A DNA stretch of 64,000 nucleotides from Planococcus halocryophilus (GCF_022489025.1 NZ_JAKVTG010000002.1:1-64000), one strand, 5' to 3'. Positions 52,833 to 61,472 are shown, counted from the first letter of the stretch. Numbers and translations: made by a program. The notes: generated by a model not told the origin, from the sequence alone.

Positions 52833-52852
52833 TTTAAGGTTTGTTTAAGGTT
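52833..52852 (+). promoter_or_regulatory. Direct-repeat regulator site before the VTC gene
   Basis: TTTAAGGTT occurs twice with an 11-bp period (TTTAAGGTTTGTTTAAGGTT), in the same orientation relative to its gene as at 50731-50750. It lies between the terminator and the VTC start. Confidence 0.7.
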
Positions 52853-52891
52853 TCCCGTTAATAATGGGGTTATCCAAAGGAGTAGATGATG

Positions 52892-53590
52892 ATGAAAGCA
52901 CAAAACTTAAACGGCATACAAGGTCGCAGAGAGATTAAACACGAAATGACCAAAATGGATTGCTACTTGCTACGAAACAAGTTAAAACACTATATGGAAA
53001 TTGATCCTCATGCTAAAGAAAATGGAACGTATTCTATCCGAAGCGTTTATTTCGATAACTTTGATAATAAAGTGATGAACCAGAAAAAAGAAGGTCTTTT
53101 CGAGCGAGATAAGTTCCGAGTCAGGCTTTACGACTCAAATAATAGCTTTCTAAACTTGGAGAAAAAAAGCAAACGCAACAACCTCACCTATAAACAAAAA
53201 TGTTCAATGACCGCAGAAGAATACGAAAAAATTCGAAGCGGTGACTTGAACTGGATGGAAAGCGATTCACGAACACTTATTCAAGATTTATATTGGCAAA
53301 TGAACTTGCTGCAACTCAAGCCTTTGACAGTTGTAGACTATGAAAGAGAAGTATTTATATACAAACACGGCAATGTGCGGGTCACTTTTGATAGTGAAAT
53401 TAAAACAAGTCTTCGCAACAACGATGTGCTCAATCCAAACATTGCCATGGTAGAAACTGAACCAGATGTAGTGATTTTAGAAGTCAAATTCGATGAATTT
53501 CTACCAAATGTCATTAAACAATTGCTACAAGTCAGTGACATGCGGGCAGGCGCCTACTCGAAATACCAAATCAGCCGGATGTATGGCTAA
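52892..53590 (+). CDS. VTC-domain protein (polyphosphate polymerase-like)
   Basis: 232 residues from the third of three tandem ATGs, which fits the AAAGGAG site best. The fold is a VTC tunnel domain: RREIKHEMTKMDCYLLRNKL, YSIRSVYFDNFDNKVM, RDKFRVRLYDSNN, LNLEKKSKRNNLTYKQK, DYEREVFIY and VILEVKFDEFLP, with the Arg/Lys/Glu residues expected inside the tunnel. In yeast Vtc4 this domain makes polyphosphate from ATP; bacterial members are little studied. It is soluble and followed 44 bp later by the DUF4956 membrane gene, its usual partner. Confidence 0.85.
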   Translation: MKAQNLNGIQGRREIKHEMTKMDCYLLRNKLKHYMEIDPHAKENGTYSIRSVYFDNFDNKVMNQKKEGLFERDKFRVRLYDSNNSFLNLEKKSKRNNLTYKQKCSMTAEEYEKIRSGDLNWMESDSRTLIQDLYWQMNLLQLKPLTVVDYEREVFIYKHGNVRVTFDSEIKTSLRNNDVLNPNIAMVETEPDVVILEVKFDEFLPNVIKQLLQVSDMRAGAYSKYQISRMYG

Positions 53591-53634
53591 TTGCAATAAA
53601 ACTAAAAAAAGTAATTTAATTGGAGGAAGTAAAA

Positions 53635-54318
53635 ATGGAAAGTATTAATTTTAGCGACATATTTAAATCAGGGTTTTTAGAAACTACCAGTAGTTTTTCA
53701 TTGATTGATTCATTGATTGGTTTGGTGTCTTCTTTTGCCATCGGGTTGTTCATTTATATGATTTACAAAAAAACGTTTTCTGGTGTTATTTATTCACACA
53801 GCTTTAACATCTCTCTTATTGTGATGGGGATGGCGACTTCACTCATTATTATGGGGATTTCTACAAATGTCCTGTTGTCACTTGGTATGGTAGGGGCGTT
53901 GTCAATCGTTCGTTTCCGGACGCCGGTGAAAGATCCGATGGACTTGGTTTACTTGTTTTGGACCATTGTTTCAGGTATTTTATGCGGAGCGGGTTTTGTT
54001 TTACTCGCAATCGTTGGAGCTTTGCTGATTGGCCTAGTATTAATCGTTTTCGTCAACAAAATTAAAATTGAAAACCCTTATCTGTTAATCGTCAAATACG
54101 AAGACAATCAAATTGAAAAAACGCTTGATCAAGTACTTTCAGCCAACGTAAAAAAATATTTAATCAAATCAAAGTCAGTTTCGCATGATAATGACTATGA
54201 AGTAACGTACGAAGTACGAGTTAAAGATACCAATATCGATTTTATCAACCACATTTCCGAGATGATGGGCGTAAGGTCAGCCATTATGCTGAGTTACGAT
54301 GGAAACTTTACTGCATAA
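53635..54318 (+). CDS. DUF4956 membrane protein
   Basis: 227 residues from ATG 53635 (MESINFSDIF), with GGAGGAAG upstream. There are four membrane helices (about residues 20-145), including SLGMVGALSIVRFRTPVKDP with a conserved RFRTPVKDP loop near residue 90 and FWTIVSGILCGAG. A soluble alpha-beta C-terminal domain of about 75 residues follows. DUF4956 genes commonly sit beside VTC-domain genes. A role as the membrane conduit or anchor for the VTC product is a guess from that pairing. Confidence 0.83.
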   Translation: MESINFSDIFKSGFLETTSSFSLIDSLIGLVSSFAIGLFIYMIYKKTFSGVIYSHSFNISLIVMGMATSLIIMGISTNVLLSLGMVGALSIVRFRTPVKDPMDLVYLFWTIVSGILCGAGFVLLAIVGALLIGLVLIVFVNKIKIENPYLLIVKYEDNQIEKTLDQVLSANVKKYLIKSKSVSHDNDYEVTYEVRVKDTNIDFINHISEMMGVRSAIMLSYDGNFTA

Positions 54319-54330
54319 TCAACTGTATTC

Positions 54331-54380
54331 AAAAAAGCTTATGCGTTTGTCAGTTTGCTGACAGACGCATAAGCTTTTTT
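54331..54380. terminator. Bidirectional terminator after the DUF4956 gene
   Basis: A long stem (AAAAAAGCTTATGCGT with ACGCATAAGCTTTTTT plus inner CTGTCAG-type pairing) between convergent genes. Confidence 0.88.
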
Positions 54381-54396
54381 ATACTGCATTACCTGT

Positions 54397-54897
54397 TTAA
54401 TGTTTCGTCAATTCCGAGTAAATATGCTGAATCTCTGGCACTATCAAGCGCTCCATCGCCAGCTTTACAGCGCCGCGAGATCCTGGCAATACAAAAATGG
54501 CTTTGTCATTGGCTACTCCTGCTGCCGCTCGGCTAAGAAGTGCTTTAGTGCCGACATCTTCAGTGAAGCTTACGTAACGAAAGAGTTCTCCAAATCCTGA
54601 TATTTCTTTTTCAAACAGCGGCTGAATCGCTTCTAAAGTAACATCACGCTTAGCTATTCCGGTTCCACCAGTCGTAATAATCGTATCAATTTCATCACGG
54701 CCCAACCAGTCAGAAATCGTTAGTCGAATGCTTGCGATGTCGTCTGGAACTAACGCATAGTCACTAATTTCTAGCTCATGATCTTTAGCCATCTGTTGTA
54801 CAAGCTGACCGCCAGTATCGGTTTCTTCTGTCCTTGTGTCACTAACAGTTAACACCGCAATCCGCACTTGATGGCCTGTGTGAAACGTTTCTGACAT
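54397..54897 (-). CDS. moaB: Molybdenum cofactor biosynthesis protein MoaB
   Basis: 166 residues. IAVLTVSDTRTEETDTGGQ near the N-terminus, TIITTGGTGIAKRDVT in the centre and IFVLPGSRGAVKLAMERLI near the end are the MoaB/MogA molybdopterin-binding motifs. It adenylylates molybdopterin before molybdenum insertion. It is the last gene of the modA-modB-modC-moeB-moaB run. Confidence 0.93.
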   Translation of the reverse strand: MSETFHTGHQVRIAVLTVSDTRTEETDTGGQLVQQMAKDHELEISDYALVPDDIASIRLTISDWLGRDEIDTIITTGGTGIAKRDVTLEAIQPLFEKEISGFGELFRYVSFTEDVGTKALLSRAAAGVANDKAIFVLPGSRGAVKLAMERLIVPEIQHIYSELTKH

Positions 54898-54915
54898 ACA
54901 ATCGCCCCTTTCTGA

Positions 54916-55935
54916 TTAGCCAAATACTTGGTGATATAATTTCCGACCTTCTGCTATATTGTGAACGCCATGAATTAGCAAGCGACCATTGCCGAACAAT
55001 ACCATGCGGTGATTGAATACTTTCAGTTCAACAAAATAAGGCGTTCTTTTTACACCAGCTGCTAATCGGTTGCCGACCTTTTCGGCGTCATCTAATGTAA
55101 TTGGGCGGTTCGCATCAGGTAAAATTTGAACAGCATCGCGTCCGCATAAAACTGCATAAGAACTTGAGGCTGTTTCATTAAGTGACGGGAATACCGCATC
55201 TTCTCCGCACGTTTTGCAGTTAGGATCTTTAATGCGCGATACGCCAATATCCATTTGACTATTGTCCCATAAGTTGAAATGATAAATTTTTTTACGCATT
55301 GCATCACGGTTGCCACTCAACCACTTTAAAGCTTCTGTACATTGAAGCGCTGCTGTCACTTGAACAGCTGGAGAGATAATACCGACTGTATCACATGTTT
55401 CATTAATGGCTGGAAGAATGGGTATTAAGCAACGAAAGCATGAGCTTTCTCCCGGCACAAATGGAAATACGACTCCTGAACTGCCAACACAAGCACCGTA
55501 TATCCAAGGCACGCCAAATTTCACAGAAGCATCGTTGATCAACAAACGTGTTTCAAAATTATCCGTCGCATCCAAGATCAAATCACTTACTGCTGCCAAC
55601 TTTTCCATACCTGCTGCATCGAGATGTTCTAAATAGGTGATTAACTGCAAATCGCTGCGAATGGCTTTTAGTCTTTGCTCAGCCGCTGCCACTTTTGGCA
55701 TCATTTGCCGCGCATCTTCTTCCGTAAATAATTGCTGGCGCTGCAAATTGGATACTTCAACGTAATCACGATCGACCAAATGAATCGTTCCAATACCAGC
55801 TCGTGTCAAGGTTTCTGCAATCGCTGAACCTAAAGCTCCGCAACCAACAATGGTAACGGTCGCACGTGATAAGTGTTGTTGCCCCGACTCCCCAAGCGGT
55901 TTGAATAAGACTTGTCTTGAATAACGTTCATCCAC
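54916..55935 (-). CDS. moeB: ThiF/MoeB-family adenylyltransferase, probably MoeB
   Basis: About 339 residues from GTG 55935 (giving MDERYSRQVLF, the family start); a GTG four codons earlier is the alternative. TIVGCGALGSAIAETLTRAG is the nucleotide-binding loop, VDRDYVEVSNLQRQQLF the ATP site, and CFRCL with CKTCG the zinc-binding Cys pairs. The C-terminal ~90 residues are a separate small domain, not the rhodanese of eukaryotic MOCS3. Context with modABC and moaB favours activation of MoaD over ThiS, though some Bacillales enzymes may serve both. Confidence 0.88.
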   Translation of the reverse strand: MDERYSRQVLFKPLGESGQQHLSRATVTIVGCGALGSAIAETLTRAGIGTIHLVDRDYVEVSNLQRQQLFTEEDARQMMPKVAAAEQRLKAIRSDLQLITYLEHLDAAGMEKLAAVSDLILDATDNFETRLLINDASVKFGVPWIYGACVGSSGVVFPFVPGESSCFRCLIPILPAINETCDTVGIISPAVQVTAALQCTEALKWLSGNRDAMRKKIYHFNLWDNSQMDIGVSRIKDPNCKTCGEDAVFPSLNETASSSYAVLCGRDAVQILPDANRPITLDDAEKVGNRLAAGVKRTPYFVELKVFNHRMVLFGNGRLLIHGVHNIAEGRKLYHQVFG

Positions 55936-55995
55936 TGTGATTCCCACTCTCTATCCGTTTAATCTTTCAAACGATTTTATCTACCCTCAGAATTA

Positions 55996-56634
55996 TTAGC
56001 GTGCAGTTTCTTCGGTCATCTGTCCTTTTTCAATTCTCATAATACGGTCGGCTAATTTTTCAGCATCCGCAATTCGGTGTGTTACGAAAATAATGGGAAT
56101 TTGCCACTTTTCGTGAATTCGCAACAGTTCATTTTGACAGCGGTCACGATTGGCATCGTCCAATGCTGAAAAAGGTTCATCCAACAATAAAATATCTGGT
56201 TGTGCGGCTAACGAACGCGTCAATGCGACACGCTGTTTTTCACCACCAGAAATTTGGTGTGGGTATTTTCCTAACAAACCTGTAATGCCAAGAATTTTCG
56301 TTAATTCCGTAATATGTGCAATAGCGCTTTCTCTTGGCACTGCGTAGAGAATATTTTGTTCTACGGTCAAGTGCGGAAATAGTGCATAGTCTTGAAATAA
56401 ATAACCAACTTTGCGCTTTTGTATTTTTAGTGGCTTTTGATCATCGCTATAAAATTTTCGTTCATTCAATGAAATTTCACCAACATCCGGATGGACAATA
56501 CCCGCGATGCAGTTTAATAGCGTCGTCTTACCCGAACCAGAAGAGCCAACCAATGCTAAAATTTCTTTATCCAATCTAAATTGCATCGTTAAACTAAAAT
56601 GATCTAATTGCTTTTTGAAATCCACTTGCAGCAT
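55996..56634 (-). CDS. modC: Molybdate ABC transporter ATPase ModC
   Basis: 212 residues. Walker A GSSGSGKTTLLN at about 31-42, Q-loop LFQDYALFPHLTV, signature ISGGEKQRVALTRSL, Walker B ILLLDEPFSALD and the H-loop FVTHR. It ends right after the nucleotide domain, without the C-terminal molybdate-binding (mop/TOBE) domain of enteric ModC. It sits 4 bp after modB. It powers molybdate import through ModB. Confidence 0.9.
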   Translation of the reverse strand: MLQVDFKKQLDHFSLTMQFRLDKEILALVGSSGSGKTTLLNCIAGIVHPDVGEISLNERKFYSDDQKPLKIQKRKVGYLFQDYALFPHLTVEQNILYAVPRESAIAHITELTKILGITGLLGKYPHQISGGEKQRVALTRSLAAQPDILLLDEPFSALDDANRDRCQNELLRIHEKWQIPIIFVTHRIADAEKLADRIMRIEKGQMTEETAR

Positions 56635-56638
56635 TTGC

Positions 56639-57322
56639 TCATTCCCTTCCGATTCGTACAGCGGTCTTTTTACGCCAATAATTAACCCACGTAATTGCAG
56701 CTATCCCAAGCGACGACACAATCAATACCCAAAACAAAGATTTTTCCATGTCGCCTGCTTCATAAGCAAAATAAATAGCCAGTGGTATAGTCTCTGTTAC
56801 CCCTGGAATATAGCCGGCAATCATTAGCGTCGCACCAAATTCACCGATGCCGCGTGCAAAAGCCAAGATTAATCCTGCCAATATACCCGACCAAGCAAGT
56901 GGAAACGTAATGGTCCGAAAAATTCGCCATTCAGATACACCCATGGTTCGCGCTACATTTTCCCAGCGCGGATCTACTTTTTCAAAAGCAGCCAAAACAC
57001 TTTGATACATTAGCGGCAACGACACAACAAAAGAAGCGATCGCCGCACCAATCCACGTAAACACTACGCGAAAGCCAAACCACTGTTCCAGTAAAATACC
57101 TAGTGGCCCATTTACGCCAAACAACACAATTAACCCAAAGCCAATTACTGTCGGTGGCAATACTAAAGGCAATAGGATCAACGCTTCAAGAAAGCTTTTG
57201 CCAAAAAAATCACGTCTCGACATAAAGCGAGCCAGCGCAAGACTCACGATAAACACAAATAACGTTGAAATCACTGCGACTCTGAGCGATAACCAAAGTG
57301 GAGACAAATCATAAGCCATCAT
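56639..57322 (-). CDS. modB: Molybdate ABC transporter permease ModB
   Basis: 227 residues with five or six membrane helices. SLRVAVISTLFVFIVSLALA at the start, LPLVLPPTVIGFGLIVLFG and the EAA-loop equivalent RTMGVSEWRIFRTITFPLAW followed by GILAGLILAFARGIGEFGAT are typical of ModB/CysT permeases. ATG 57322 overlaps the modA stop (ATGA), so the two are translationally coupled. Confidence 0.93.
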   Translation of the reverse strand: MMAYDLSPLWLSLRVAVISTLFVFIVSLALARFMSRRDFFGKSFLEALILLPLVLPPTVIGFGLIVLFGVNGPLGILLEQWFGFRVVFTWIGAAIASFVVSLPLMYQSVLAAFEKVDPRWENVARTMGVSEWRIFRTITFPLAWSGILAGLILAFARGIGEFGATLMIAGYIPGVTETIPLAIYFAYEAGDMEKSLFWVLIVSSLGIAAITWVNYWRKKTAVRIGRE

Positions 57323-58089
57323 GGCGTTTCTCCAGCTATGGGCATAAATCCATATTCTTTAAGAATGGCTTGCCCTTTTGAACTGGTGACAAACTCTAAA
57401 AAAGCAGTTGCTGCAGACTGATTTTCGGAATCTGTGACGACTGCTCCTGGATAGATAATAGGGTCTGTCTGCCCTGGCACTTCAAGTGTTCCACTTATTT
57501 CCCGGGAAATAACAGCATCTGATGAGTAAATAATTCCGAGTTCTGCATTTCCGCTTTCCACATAAGTAACGACTTGACGAGCATCTTTTGCATAAATTAG
57601 ACGATTACTAAGGGAGTCCCACAAGTTTTCGTTTTCTAATGCTTTTTTTGAATATGCGCCAAGTGGAACACTGTCAGGTTCTCCAATCGCAATCTTTTCA
57701 TCTGTATTCAAGACGAGTTCTTGAAAATCAGTTGTTTCCGGAAATTCTTCTAACGACGCTAAAACGAGCTGATTTTCAGCAAACGGCTTGATGCTATCTA
57801 CATCTATTAGCTGTTGGGATTCCAGTAATTCCATATCTATTTCACTAGCTGACAAAAACAAGTCGGCCGGTGCGCCTTGTTCAATTTGGCTTCTCAGTTT
57901 ACTAGAAGAGCCATAATTGAAGGTCAGCTCAATATTCGGTTCGATTTCATGAAATTGCAGTTCCATTTCTTTCATTACATCTGTCAGACTAGAAGCTGCT
58001 GAAACTAACAATTTTTCGTCATTTGCCGAAGTATTGCTACAACCACTCATCAACAGAGCCAAGCTTATAAGACCCATCGTTTTTTTCAT
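57319..58089 (-). CDS. modA: Molybdate-binding lipoprotein ModA
   Basis: 256 residues. A signal peptide with lipobox LMSGC (Cys at 17), then VSAASSLTDVMKEMELQF, the oxyanion-binding ModA motif, NYGSSSKLRSQIEQGAPADLF and YVESGNAELGIIYSSDA. It captures molybdate or tungstate outside the membrane. GAGGAG precedes the start. It is the first gene of the modA-moaB run. No Moco riboswitch is visible upstream. Confidence 0.92.
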   Translation of the reverse strand: MKKTMGLISLALLMSGCSNTSANDEKLLVSAASSLTDVMKEMELQFHEIEPNIELTFNYGSSSKLRSQIEQGAPADLFLSASEIDMELLESQQLIDVDSIKPFAENQLVLASLEEFPETTDFQELVLNTDEKIAIGEPDSVPLGAYSKKALENENLWDSLSNRLIYAKDARQVVTYVESGNAELGIIYSSDAVISREISGTLEVPGQTDPIIYPGAVVTDSENQSAATAFLEFVTSSKGQAILKEYGFMPIAGETP

Positions 58090-58286
58090 TTTAAGGACTC
58101 CTCATGCATTAAAGTAGAGCTCAGCTATTCCAGTGAAGCTTCTGTGTACTTACAGTATAACTTCCGTAGCCGAGAAGCTGAATCATTTTCCAAACAAACT
58201 TTAGAAAGAACACAGCCCCCGCTCTTTTTGGAGATATTTAGGTTAGAATAGAAGATAAGAATCGTATTTATACAGGAGGAGTTACA

Positions 58287-59225
58287 ATGAAGTTTGGCAT
58301 TATCGGCACAAATTGGATTACCGACCGATTTATTAAAGCGGCTAAAGAGCATCCTGAGTTTACAATTGGAGCTGTATATTCCAGAAAGTTAGAAACTGGC
58401 ACCGCATTTGCGGAAAAATACTCGATTGATAACGTCTATACCGATATGGCAGCTATGTTCAGCAGCGGACAAATTGAAGCTGTTTATATCGCATCACCTA
58501 ATGCTATGCATGCTGAGCAAAGCATATTGGCGATGAAACACGGCATTCATGTTCTTTGTGAAAAACCGGCTGTTACGACAATTGAAGAAATGGACCAAAT
58601 CATTGAAGCTTCAAGAACACACAAAACAACTTATATGGAAGCGATGAAATCGACATTGGTTCCTTCTTTTTTGAACTTGAAGAAAAATATCGATAAAATC
58701 GGGCCGATTCGTCGTTTTGTGTTTCATTACAACCAATATTCTTCACGTTACGATAAATACAAAGATGGCATTATTGAAAATGCCTTTAAGCCCGAACTTG
58801 GCAATGGCTCTAAAATGGATTTAGGGGTTTATTGCATCGCACCGATTATTCATTTGGTTGGCTCCCCTGAGTCTGCAATGAAAAATCAGTTTCTATTATC
58901 TACAGGTGCTGATGGACAAGGCAGTATGATTTGGAATTACGCTGATATGGAAGCAATTATTATGTATTCGAAGATTTCGGATTCTTTTCTGCCAAGTGAA
59001 ATTCAAGGCGAGAATGGCACCATTGAAATCGACCGCATAAGTGATCCAAAGAACATTACGATTAAGTATAGAGACGGGCAGACTGAAGACTTGTCTGTGG
59101 CGCATGACTTTGACTCGATGTATTACGAATTGGCAGAGTTTATCAGCTGCGTGAAAAACGAGCAGTTAGAATCAACGATCAATACACATGCTATTTCACG
59201 TGAAGTGACGAAGTTGTTGACGTAG
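58287..59225 (+). CDS. Gfo/Idh/MocA-family oxidoreductase
   Basis: 312 residues. The Rossmann start is GIIGTNWITDRF, and YIASPNAMHAEQSILAMKHG with VLCEKPAVTT carries the family EKP motif. The C-terminal sheet domain includes GNGSKMDLGVYCIAPIIHL. It is an NAD(P)-dependent dehydrogenase of a sugar-like or cyclitol substrate; which one cannot be read. AGGAGGAG precedes the ATG. It stands alone, divergent from modA, and is followed by a GC-rich repeat. Confidence 0.87.
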   Translation: MKFGIIGTNWITDRFIKAAKEHPEFTIGAVYSRKLETGTAFAEKYSIDNVYTDMAAMFSSGQIEAVYIASPNAMHAEQSILAMKHGIHVLCEKPAVTTIEEMDQIIEASRTHKTTYMEAMKSTLVPSFLNLKKNIDKIGPIRRFVFHYNQYSSRYDKYKDGIIENAFKPELGNGSKMDLGVYCIAPIIHLVGSPESAMKNQFLLSTGADGQGSMIWNYADMEAIIMYSKISDSFLPSEIQGENGTIEIDRISDPKNITIKYRDGQTEDLSVAHDFDSMYYELAEFISCVKNEQLESTINTHAISREVTKLLT

Positions 59226-59227
59226 GG

Positions 59228-59362
59228 AGCACAGAAGAAAGCGCTCCAGGCGGACGCTTTCCGGGGGGCCGGCTTCAGCCGCTTCCCTCGCTCCGCTCAG
59301 TCCAGGGTCTTCAGCTCGTCCTGTTCCCCCTGGAGTCGCCGCCTTTCGCACTTTCTTCTGGG
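59228..59362. repeat. Dispersed Bacillales intergenic repeat (GCGCTCCAGGCGGACGCTTTCC type)
   Basis: It starts AAGAAAGCGCTCCAGGCGGA, continues CGCTTTCCGGGGGGCCGGC, TCGCTCCGCTCAGTCC and CTGGAGTCGCCGCCTTTCGC, and ends CACTTTCTTC. The ends are self-complementary (GAAAGCG/CGCCTTTC). I recognise it as a common GC-rich intergenic element in Bacillales, related in plan to the one at 37312. It begins at the stop codon of the oxidoreductase gene. Confidence 0.75.
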
Positions 59363-59452
59363 TATGTTGTATTTAGACATATAGCAGAAAAAATAGAGTA
59401 TCTTTAATTTTGAAGAATAGCTTATTCAATTAAACGGCAAAGGATGTGCCTT

Positions 59453-60124
59453 ATGATAAAAGGGATTATATTTGATTTTGACGGGTTGATTTTTGATACG
59501 GAAACACATCAATATCATATTCTTCAAGAGATGTTTAGCGAATACGGCAGTGAATTGCCGCTTGGGCTGTGGCAAAACGAAGTAGGTACGGACGGTGGAT
59601 TTTCGCCGTTTCATTATATGGAGCAGCAAATTGGCAAACCAGTTGAACACGCGTTGCTCAACAGACAATATGAAGAAAAGTTTCTTTCGGTATTGTCTAA
59701 GGAAAAACCACGCGATGGCGTCATCGAGTATTTGCAGGTGGCTCAGGAGCTAGGTTTGAAAGTCGGATTAGCATCAAGTTCTAGTTATCGTTGGGTTTCA
59801 GGTCATTTGAAAAACCTGGAGCTGTTTGATCACTTCCACTGCATTCGCACTTCGGATCATGTTGAAAAAGTAAAACCTGATCCCGCTTTGTATCTTCAAG
59901 CAGCCGAGGGTTTAGAGTTATCTCCTGAAGCCTGTCTTGTTTTTGAAGATTCGGCTCACGGGGCAACAGCTGCTAAGCGCGCGGGTATGAGTTGTGTCGT
60001 TGTGCCGAACAAAATAACGAGTACAATGGAGTTCGGTCCCGTAGAGCACCGGTTGGATTCGATGGCGGATATGCCGTTGAGGGATCTACTGGATTTTGTA
60101 GCGGCGATAAAAGTAAAACAGTAA
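59453..60124 (+). CDS. HAD-superfamily phosphatase (beta-phosphoglucomutase-like)
   Basis: 223 residues from ATG 59453 (MIKGIIFDFDGLIFDTE), with AAAGGA 8 bp upstream. DFDGLIFDTE is motif I with the nucleophile Asp, GLASSSSYRWV motif II, KVKPDPALYLQAAEGL motif III and VFEDSAHGATAAKRAGM motif IV. A helical cap lies between residues 16 and 85. It hydrolyses a small phosphorylated metabolite or isomerises a sugar phosphate; the substrate is unknown. It is followed by a shared terminator. Confidence 0.87.
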   Translation: MIKGIIFDFDGLIFDTETHQYHILQEMFSEYGSELPLGLWQNEVGTDGGFSPFHYMEQQIGKPVEHALLNRQYEEKFLSVLSKEKPRDGVIEYLQVAQELGLKVGLASSSSYRWVSGHLKNLELFDHFHCIRTSDHVEKVKPDPALYLQAAEGLELSPEACLVFEDSAHGATAAKRAGMSCVVVPNKITSTMEFGPVEHRLDSMADMPLRDLLDFVAAIKVKQ

Positions 60125-60128
60125 GGAT

Positions 60129-60172
60129 CAAAAAGATGGTTCAGGCATTGCGCCTGAACCATCTTTTTATTT
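60129..60172. terminator. Bidirectional terminator after the HAD gene
   Basis: AAAAAGATGGTTCAGGC/GCCTGAACCATCTTTTT stem with a 6-base loop, between convergent genes. Confidence 0.88.
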
Positions 60173-61225
60173 TTTCGCTGTATATTTTCGAATAGCTGGC
60201 AAAATTTCTGTACCAATCAAGTCGATATTGCGTTTTAAGCGGTCAATCGGCACCCCACCAAAATCCATTTGTGCGATATAGCGTTGATGACCAAACAATT
60301 CATGTTGGTATAGAATTTTTTCGATAATTTGCTGGGGACTGCCAATGTTCATGACGCTATCCATCTGGGCGCCGTGCATGAATGCGGCTTGTGGGTAACC
60401 TTGACCGTTGGTTTTTCGCATCCCTTTATCCACATGTGGATAAACTTCTTCCATGGCTTGTTGAGTCGTTGCAGCCACGTTGAAAAATCCAGCAGTCGCG
60501 ACAGGTAACGCAGAGGGACTAAAGCCACTTTCTTCCGCTGCTTCGCGGTAAGCATCAATCGTATGCTTGAACGTTTCTGCAGGACCACCAAGTGTCGCAA
60601 GCATCATCGGCACACCCGCATGCCCCGCTTTAATCGCACTTTCCGGATGACCACCAACCGCACGCCAAATCGGCAGCGAACCTGTAAGCGGTCGCGGTAT
60701 AACTTGCGCGCTACGTAGTGGCGCACGAAACTTCCCACTCCAATCAACCGTTTCTTCTTTGTTGATTTGCAGTAGCAACTCAAATTTCTCTTCATACAAT
60801 TCTTCGTAATAGCGAATATCGTAGCCGAGCAAGTCAAACAGCCCTACACGCGACGCTCGCCCCGCAATGATTTCTGCACGGCCATTTGAAATCAAATCGA
60901 TCGTCGCGAAATCTTCAAATACGCGTACCGGGTCTGACGTGCTAATGATAGTAGAAGAACTAGAGATTTTAATGTTTTTCGTCGCTTGTGCAATAGCAGC
61001 AAGCACAACGGTATGTGCTTGCGTAGCGAAATATTCTTGATGACTTTCACCGACACTGAAAAAGTCGAGTCCCGCTTGATCTGCTAGTTCCGCCAAACCA
61101 ATGATTTCTTGAATGCGTTCTCCTGCAGAAATTCTCTGTCCTGTATGAGGGTCTGGAAGATGATCTCCCAATGTGTAAATCCCAAACTCCATGCCCTTGT
61201 CTGGATTGATGCGGTATTTTTCCAT
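60167..61225 (-). CDS. LLM-class flavin-dependent oxidoreductase (luciferase-like monooxygenase)
   Basis: 352 residues from ATG 61225 (MEKYRINPDKG), 8 bp after AGGAAGG; a GTG two codons earlier is possible. GIYTLGDHLPDPHTG, GLAELADQAGLDFFSVGESH, RVFEDFATIDLISNGRAEII and SLPIWRAVGGHPESAIKAG match the bacterial luciferase-like TIM barrel that uses FMN. The C-terminal PQQIIEKILYQHELFGHQRY is a common family end. The substrate is unknown. It is monocistronic. Confidence 0.86.
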   Translation of the reverse strand: MEKYRINPDKGMEFGIYTLGDHLPDPHTGQRISAGERIQEIIGLAELADQAGLDFFSVGESHQEYFATQAHTVVLAAIAQATKNIKISSSSTIISTSDPVRVFEDFATIDLISNGRAEIIAGRASRVGLFDLLGYDIRYYEELYEEKFELLLQINKEETVDWSGKFRAPLRSAQVIPRPLTGSLPIWRAVGGHPESAIKAGHAGVPMMLATLGGPAETFKHTIDAYREAAEESGFSPSALPVATAGFFNVAATTQQAMEEVYPHVDKGMRKTNGQGYPQAAFMHGAQMDSVMNIGSPQQIIEKILYQHELFGHQRYIAQMDFGGVPIDRLKRNIDLIGTEILPAIRKYTAKK

Positions 61226-61416
61226 ATCCACTATCCTTCCTGTTCCACACTCATACTTTATAGTCTCAGTATAAGTTAGCCTGCAGATAAACTAGAACTA
61301 ATCTGCCTACCTTTATAAAATCTAGCTTAAAGATTTAGTATTTATTTTAATTGCGTAGGGACAATACCCAAATAGGAAGCCGATTCTTGCGAATTTTTAC
61401 ATGTTTATTTTCTCCA

Positions 61417-61448
61417 CAAAAAAAGACTTTCCTTATGATCGGAAAGTC
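61417..61448 (-). terminator. Terminator of the CynX-type MFS gene
   Basis: GACTTTCC/GGAAAGTC stem and a T run on the minus strand, about 25 bp after the stop. Confidence 0.8.
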
Positions 61449-61472
61449 GAGTGATAAAAACTTATACTCCAA

